From: CAJXSD01 sp964633145
Lineage (GTDB): Bacteria > Pseudomonadota > Alphaproteobacteria > Rhodobacterales > Rhodobacteraceae
Assembly (NCBI GenBank): GCA_964633145.1
Contig: CAZWFE010000032.1
Coordinates: 1-27,061, forward strand
Direction of reading: 5' to 3'
DNA length: 27,061 nucleotides
In this document: positions 25,737-27,061 of the stretch, one piece after another
How the letters are laid out: every line of letters starts with the position of its first letter
How positions within the stretch are numbered: the stretch's first letter is position 1
The notes under the pieces: generated by a model
What the model was told of the DNA's origin: nothing
The model's input: the letters and a program-made list of their open reading frames with translations, nothing else
The model's database searches: none
Position numbers and translations under genes: made by a program

Positions 25737-26926
25737 ATGGCAAGAAAGTCTTTGAGTGGCGGATTAACTGTCTTTGAGAAATCTATATCCAAGAAATTGC
25801 TCGAAATTGGTTGGAGAAATCAGGATATCATACATCTCTTAAATATTGGGCGGGCGAGCACAATAAATCAGGGAAGGGTACAAAGGGTTTGCTTAACGAC
25901 AAAACCATTTCATCCGCCACTGAAGAAGAATTGGAGCGTTTCCTAAAACGACAAGAAAGTTGGGATTTAAATACTGGCCTCAATCCATTTGTGCCCGAAC
26001 ATCTCAGGCTTTGGCGCGCGCGGGAAGCGATGCTGTCAGCGATAGCAATTTTCAATAATCCGCAGCAGTTTTTCAAGGCTGAAAGTTTTTGCGTGAACGC
26101 ATGTATTGCTTGGACCTATTTGTTACATCATGCTTACACGCTGGCAAAAGGTAGCGAGCCAATCAATTCGAACGGTAAATATCTTTCATTAAGCGATATG
26201 ATCACAAAACCTTATGCCGGCCTACACTATGAACAACAAGCGAACTTAAAGAGTGTGATCGAAATTAGGGATGACGCCGTTCATAGATATCTTGACCCCA
26301 ATGACGAGCGGATTTTTGACGCGTTGTTTTTATCATGTGCAATAAATTTTGATTTCGCGCTTCGTACAATTGGAGGGGAAAAGAAAACTATTGCTGATAA
26401 ATTGACGTTTGCGTTACATTTGTCTGCGCCAAAACTAAACAATACTAACATTTCCCTTTCAGCAAACCTTCCAAACCATGTTTCGCAAAAAATTGACTCG
26501 ATTGTTAATCCAACTGATCCAAAGTTGCAGAGTAGTGATTATCAATCTGTGATACGTGCGCAGTTGGTGAAGGGAAATGCGCAAGATTCAAGTACGAGAA
26601 TAATCAACACGGGACAGGCAAATGGTGTTGCAGTGTTGCATCCAACACCGATGAATAAACCCCGACTGATCGCAACGGAAGTAGTGCAAAAGGTTGCCAA
26701 AAGACACCCTGGTTTCAAGATGACTTCCCATACAATCGCGTGGAAGTACTTCAAAGTAAGGGAGGCAAACCCATCATTATCAACCGATGAAAAGTACTGT
26801 TGGGCGGAGGTTCGTGGAAAGTCGGTTAATTACAGTTACTCAGATGCTTGGGTTGAAAAGCTAATCGACGAATTAAATAAATACCCCAATGCAATAAATG
26901 ACTGGAAGGCAAAAATGACTAGTTAG
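25737..26926 (+). CDS. DUF3644-type protein with HEPN-like R-x4-H motif and C-terminal winged helix; apparent N-terminal frameshift
   Basis: Translation from the ATG at 25737 (GAGG six bases upstream) gives about 51 residues including NQDIIHLLNIGRASTINQGR, the N-terminal segment I recall from DUF3644 proteins. The frame then fails, and similarity continues in another frame from about 25889 (NDKTISSATEEELERF, then TGLNP and RAREAMLSAIAIFNNP), ending at 26926. One missing T in the T-run at 25888-25890 would join them into about 396 residues. The second frame has an R-x4-H motif (IRDDAVHRY, 26261-26287) with aspartate after the arginine, as in HEPN ribonucleases, and a C-terminal segment ending in YCWAEVRGKSVNYSYSDAWVEKL that looks like a winged helix. 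The gene is clearly more AT-rich than its neighbours, which suggests transfer. A defence or toxin role is an inference; if the frameshift is real, only a shortened product from an internal start (TTG 25811) would be made. Confidence 0.75.
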
Positions 26927-26945
26927 ATCGGTCTCAAAGTCGTAT

Positions 26946-27061
26946 TTATTTGAGTACCCCCCACAAATCATATTCCCCTGCTTCGTCCACCTCGACCGTA
27001 ACGATATCGCCGACGGACAGGTTTTCGAACCCTTCGTCGATAAACAGGTTGCCGTCGATTT
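26946..27061 (-). CDS. rimO: RimO, ribosomal protein S12 methylthiotransferase (3' end, partial)
   Basis: The last 37 codons and the stop (TAA at 26946-26948) are present; the gene continues beyond the window edge. The residues IDGNLFIDEGF, VGDIVTVEVDEAGEYDLWG are the end of the TRAM domain of RimO, a radical SAM enzyme that thiomethylates an aspartate of ribosomal protein S12. The YDLWG ending separates it from MiaB. It is convergent with the DUF3644 gene, 19 bases apart. Confidence 0.85.
   Translation of the reverse strand, partial: IDGNLFIDEGFENLSVGDIVTVEVDEAGEYDLWGVLK

Noticed and set aside
25885..25891. GGGTTTG heptamer as a programmed -1 frameshift site in the DUF3644 gene
   Set aside because: The heptamer is in the slippery register only in the second frame (GGT TTG), not in the incoming frame (AGG GTT TGC), so it does not fit the classical mechanism.
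26933..26954. CTCAAA / TTTGAG inverted repeat between the DUF3644 gene and rimO as a bidirectional terminator
   Set aside because: The stem is six mostly AT pairs with a ten-base loop, overlaps the rimO end and lacks a T-run.

Overview
The window comes from the chromosome of a marine alphaproteobacterium, most likely a member of the Rhodobacteraceae (Roseobacter group) with moderate GC. This rests on protein character, on gene order around an aa3-type cytochrome oxidase operon without subunit I, and on remnants of a Rhodobacteraceae-type Tad pilus locus. No database search was possible, so the genus is not named. There are no rRNA or tRNA genes, no CRISPR array and no recognisable transposase.

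Positions 1-3123 (minus strand) hold the ligase-associated DNA damage response pair: the phosphoesterase PdeM and a large Lhr-like DExH helicase. Positions 3161-7488 (minus) are a collapsed Tad (Flp) pilus locus. In transcription order it contains an intact Flp pilin with its own terminator, a C-terminal stub of RcpC/CpaB, an intact secretin RcpA/CpaC, a C-terminal stub of TadC fused by ATGA overlap to the end of rcpA, two TPR lipoproteins of TadD type, and a prepilin peptidase with a one-base frameshift. The CpaE/TadZ, TadA ATPase and TadB genes expected between the secretin and TadC are missing. A divergent lytic transglycosylase (7788-8594) borders the locus.

Positions 8595-16167 (minus) carry housekeeping genes: 3-oxoacid CoA-transferase subunits B and A, a DMT-family permease, topoisomerase I, DprA and TldD.

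Positions 16347-19785 (plus) are the cytochrome c oxidase operon ctaC-ctaB-small membrane protein-ctaG-ctaE, closed by a hairpin terminator. SURF1, threonine synthase, an M16 peptidase, a GNAT acetyltransferase and an FAD-linked oxidase follow on the same strand up to 25210, several of them overlapping or abutting. The oxidase set makes sense together: subunit II (CuA), subunit III, heme o synthase, the CuB chaperone CtaG and SURF1.

Positions 25207-27061 hold a convergent DCC/DUF393 protein, an AT-rich accessory gene of the DUF3644 type carrying an R-x4-H motif typical of HEPN ribonucleases and an apparent frameshift near its N terminus, and the 3' end of rimO on the minus strand.

The two regions most worth a second look are the eroding Tad locus and the DUF3644/HEPN-like gene with its repeat-flanked promoter.
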